The notes under the pieces: model-generated
Told to the model about the DNA's origin: nothing
Database searches by the model: none
What the model saw: the letters and a program-made list of their open reading frames with translations, nothing else
Assembly (NCBI GenBank): GCA_023445495.1
Contig: JAEXLC010000180.1
Span: 3,514 to 67,513 of the forward strand
Reading direction: 5' to 3'
From: Pseudomonadota bacterium
GTDB taxonomy: Bacteria; Pseudomonadota; Alphaproteobacteria; Sphingomonadales; Sphingomonadaceae
DNA: 64,000 nucleotides
Program-made: the position numbers and the translations under genes
In this document: positions 60,899-64,000 of the stretch, in pieces
Numbering within the stretch: position 1 is the first letter of the stretch
Layout of the letters: every line of letters begins with the position of its first letter

Positions 60899-61768
60899 TC
60901 AGAGGCCGTCGACGCTCTTGCTGACCAGGATGTTCACCGCGACGCGGCGGTTCTGGGCCTTGCCCTCCGGCGTGTCGTTGCTGGCCAGCGGATCGGCGGT
61001 GGCCATGCCGGTCGGCGTCAGCATGCGGTACGGCTTCCAGCCGCAGGCCTGCTGCAGATAGTTGATGACCTTGGCCGCGCGCTTCTCGCTGAGCGTCTGG
61101 TTGAGTTCCTCGCCGCCGGTCGAGTCGGTATAGCCGACCACCAGCATCAGCGCGTTCTCGGTCTGGTTGGCCTGGGTCGCGGTGCTGCAGAGCTGCGCCT
61201 TGTCCTGCGCCGAGATGTCGGCACGGCCCACATCGAAGTGCACATTGGTGGTGCTCTTGATGTTGTACTTGTCGATATCGCCCATGCGGCCGCGCAGGGC
61301 CTCGGTCGCTGCCGCCTGCTCGTCGAAGCGCTGGGCGGTGCCGGTCTGGATCATCGTGGCGGTGCGGAGGTCGTTCTTCTTGAGGCTGATCTGGCTGGCG
61401 ACGAGATCGCCGCCCTCGGGCGACTGCAGCGTCTTTACCGTGATCGGCAGGCCGTTGAGCAGCTGGGTCGACGCAAGCTTGTCGCCGCCGCCGAACAGGC
61501 CGCCGCCGGTCTTGATACGGGTGGCATCGGTGATCGCGACGGTGGTGGTGGCGCCGTCGGCGGTGGCGATCTTCACCCGGTCGCCGCTGCGCGCGGCGAT
61601 GACGCCCTTGATCTCGGGGCCTTCGGTCATCGGACCGGGAGCGGCGCCGTTGACGACGATATCGTCACGGCCAGTATTCTGCTGCTGCGCGAAGGCACTG
61701 GGCGCGGCCGAAACGGCCAGCATGGCGACCAGGAAGCGAACCCCGGTTTTTTTGGAAACAACACGCAT
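60899..61768 (-). CDS. OmpA-family outer-membrane-associated protein
   Basis: 289 residues from ATG 61768, where GGAGG is eight bases upstream; an upstream open frame is not supported. The signal peptide MRVVSKKTGVRFLVAMLAVSAAPSAFAQ is followed by a DUF5666-like OB or barrel region (VIAARSGDRVKIATADGATTTVAITDATRI). The C-terminal peptidoglycan-binding domain has NVHFDVGRADISAQDKAQL, VVGYTDSTGGEELNQTLSEKRAAKVINYL and AQNRRVAVNILV, with the expected Asp and Arg residues. The mid-region is not a beta-barrel, so the protein is probably periplasmic. Confidence 0.9.
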   Translation of the reverse strand: MRVVSKKTGVRFLVAMLAVSAAPSAFAQQQNTGRDDIVVNGAAPGPMTEGPEIKGVIAARSGDRVKIATADGATTTVAITDATRIKTGGGLFGGGDKLASTQLLNGLPITVKTLQSPEGGDLVASQISLKKNDLRTATMIQTGTAQRFDEQAAATEALRGRMGDIDKYNIKSTTNVHFDVGRADISAQDKAQLCSTATQANQTENALMLVVGYTDSTGGEELNQTLSEKRAAKVINYLQQACGWKPYRMLTPTGMATADPLASNDTPEGKAQNRRVAVNILVSKSVDGL

Positions 61769-61952
61769 TGAGGCAACCTCCTCTAAACTGACTGCCCCCG
61801 CCGGCTTGCCGCATGCCTGTTCAGAGGAAGCTGTCCCGCAGATGAACGTACCGGGCAAGGGTCGTGCCGGAGCGGTTGGTTCGGGCCTTGGGCGCGACGA
61901 ATGGAGCCGGGCGGGGGTGTCCGCCGGCGCGATTCGCAGTCGGGACGAGGGC

Positions 61953-63065
61953 TTAACGGGCGGGAAGACGCGGCAGCGGATCGACCGGGGTGCGGCCCTG
62001 GCGGATCTCGAAATGAAGCTCCGGACGGTCGGCAAAGCCCGAGTTGCCGGACAGCGCGATCATCTGGCCCTTCTTCACCGCCTGGCCGCGCTGGACGAGC
62101 AGCTGGCCGGCATGGCCGTAGACCGTCGTCCAGCCATCGCCGTGACGCAGGATGACGAGGCCGCCGAGCGCCGGGATGTCCGAACCGACATAGGCGACGA
62201 CGCCATCGGCCGAGGCGAGCACGGGCGTGTCGAGCGGAGTCGCGATCTTGATGCCGTCATTGCGCTCGCCCGAGGCGCCCGGGCCGAAGCGCTTCACGAC
62301 ATTGCCCCGGAGCGGCCATTGGAAGCCGCCGGCGAGGCGTGCGGGGGCGGCGACCGGGGTGGTCGGCGACAGGACCCGGGCCGAGGATGCGGTCGGCGCG
62401 GCCGGCTTGGCCTTTTCGGCGATGGCGGGCTGGCCGCCGGTGACGATGTCGTCGACGCCGAGATCGAGGTGGAAGCGCGCCGCGCGCTGCTCGATCGTCT
62501 CAGGGCGGCCCGAGGGCGGGATCGCGTCGTCCGGGATCAGCAGCCGCTGGCCGGTGCGCAGGATGTACGGCTCCTCAAGGTCGTTGACCGCGATGATCCG
62601 CGACCAGGCGACGCCGTACGCCACGGCAATGGCGATACCGGTCTCGCCGTCGCGGACGAGGTGATAGCGGCCACCGGGGATGACCAGCTTCTGCCCGACG
62701 CGGATGACGAAGGGCGAGGGGATGTTGTTGGCACGCGCGATCGCTTCGGATCCGGCGCCGGTCTTGCCCGAGATCGAGCGGAGCGAGTCGCCCGGCTGCA
62801 CGGTGTAGGTGCGGCCGGAAATGACACGCGAATCCGCCTGGACCTTTCGCGCCTGCCAGGCGGGCGGCGGGGCGGGGAGACGGCGGACGTCCTGCTCGTT
62901 GCCGAGAGCCGGACGCTCCCAGCGCTCCTGCTGCGGCTGGGGGGCGCGGTCCTGGCGCGACGGCGGTGCCGGGCGGTAGCCGGGATCGTCATACGCGCCG
63001 CCACGCTGTGGAATACAGGCGGCGAGCAACAGCAGCACCATCGGCGCCATCCGCTTTACCGCCAT
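61953..63065 (-). CDS. NlpD/DipM-like LysM-LytM lipoprotein, probably non-catalytic
   Basis: 370 residues from ATG 63065. The lipobox LAAC (Cys17) predicts lipidation. Two LysM-like units bind peptidoglycan (YTVQPGDSLRSISGKTGAGSEAIARANNI; YHLVRDGETGIAIAVAYGV). The C-terminal M23/LytM domain has lost metal ligands: the usual H-x-x-x-D reads N-D-G-I-K and the HxH reads E-L-H, although VYGH is kept. The same pattern occurs in NlpD and EnvC, which activate amidases at the septum. It sits next to serS, as nlpD neighbours often do. Role in daughter cell separation is inference. Confidence 0.87.
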   Translation of the reverse strand: MAVKRMAPMVLLLLAACIPQRGGAYDDPGYRPAPPSRQDRAPQPQQERWERPALGNEQDVRRLPAPPPAWQARKVQADSRVISGRTYTVQPGDSLRSISGKTGAGSEAIARANNIPSPFVIRVGQKLVIPGGRYHLVRDGETGIAIAVAYGVAWSRIIAVNDLEEPYILRTGQRLLIPDDAIPPSGRPETIEQRAARFHLDLGVDDIVTGGQPAIAEKAKPAAPTASSARVLSPTTPVAAPARLAGGFQWPLRGNVVKRFGPGASGERNDGIKIATPLDTPVLASADGVVAYVGSDIPALGGLVILRHGDGWTTVYGHAGQLLVQRGQAVKKGQMIALSGNSGFADRPELHFEIRQGRTPVDPLPRLPAR

Positions 63066-63151
63066 CGAAACGACCCCCGCATTAACTATACTCGGACGCT
63101 CCATAGCGCGCATTTCCGCGCGCGTCAGGTACGTCTGAATGCGGAGGTGTC

Positions 63152-64000
<849 letters not shown>

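Overview
The window reads as a chromosomal segment of an alphaproteobacterium, most likely a sphingomonad (Sphingomonas or a close relative). It is GC-rich, with long shadow reading frames on the opposite strands. Its core gene order (a PpiD-like foldase and trpE, then trpG, trpD-trpC-moaC, moeA-lexA, comEC, gltX, gltA) is one I recall from that family. The lexA promoter carries a GAAC-N7-GAAC box of the alphaproteobacterial SOS type. I saw no rRNA, tRNA, CRISPR array, transposase or replication origin. The genus call is inference from gene content, not from a marker comparison.

Layout. 1-10 kb: tyrS (cut by the left edge), a divergent ArsR regulator and short-chain dehydrogenase pair, a DMT exporter, a DOMON-like protein, a NamZ/DUF1343 protein, a two-repeat protein next to an AT-rich gap, and a three-gene set ending in a DUF2336 protein and a histidine-kinase-like protein that lacks the phosphoacceptor histidine. 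10-19 kb: a sugar-lactone oxidase with an internal membrane segment, gltA, gltX, comEC, a membrane protein joining a ribbon-helix-helix domain to four EF-hands, and lexA. 19-28 kb: moeA, then about 8 kb of accessory genes (a frameshifted beta-helix protein behind a possible SOS box, a flavin oxidase with a partner protein, a PilZ protein, a GST), then moaC. 28-39 kb: trpC, trpD, a Na+/H+ antiporter, an EF-hand protein, trpG, a phosphodiester glycosidase lipoprotein, trpE, a PpiD-like foldase and tpiA. 39-64 kb: an MFS exporter, a GGDEF-EAL protein, an esterase-like protein without its serine, an M17 aminopeptidase, membrane glucose dehydrogenase, LysR with an aldo/keto reductase, an M14-like and a class C beta-lactamase-like pair, a large unknown secreted protein behind a nested palindrome, rimO, several small membrane proteins, an AAC(3)-family acetyltransferase, a K+ channel, an OmpA-family protein, an NlpD-like lipoprotein, and serS (cut by the right edge).

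How the genes work together. trpE, trpG, trpD and trpC cover chorismate to indole-glycerol phosphate except for the PRA isomerase step. moaC and moeA belong to molybdenum cofactor synthesis. lexA should autoregulate through its own SOS box. Intergenic spaces, above all those between convergent genes, hold several families of paired inverted repeats. The observations I rate highest are the conserved-looking proteins with lost catalytic residues (kinase-like, esterase-like, LytM-like), the RHH-membrane-EF-hand protein, and the 43-base nested palindrome that would bury a ribosome binding site.
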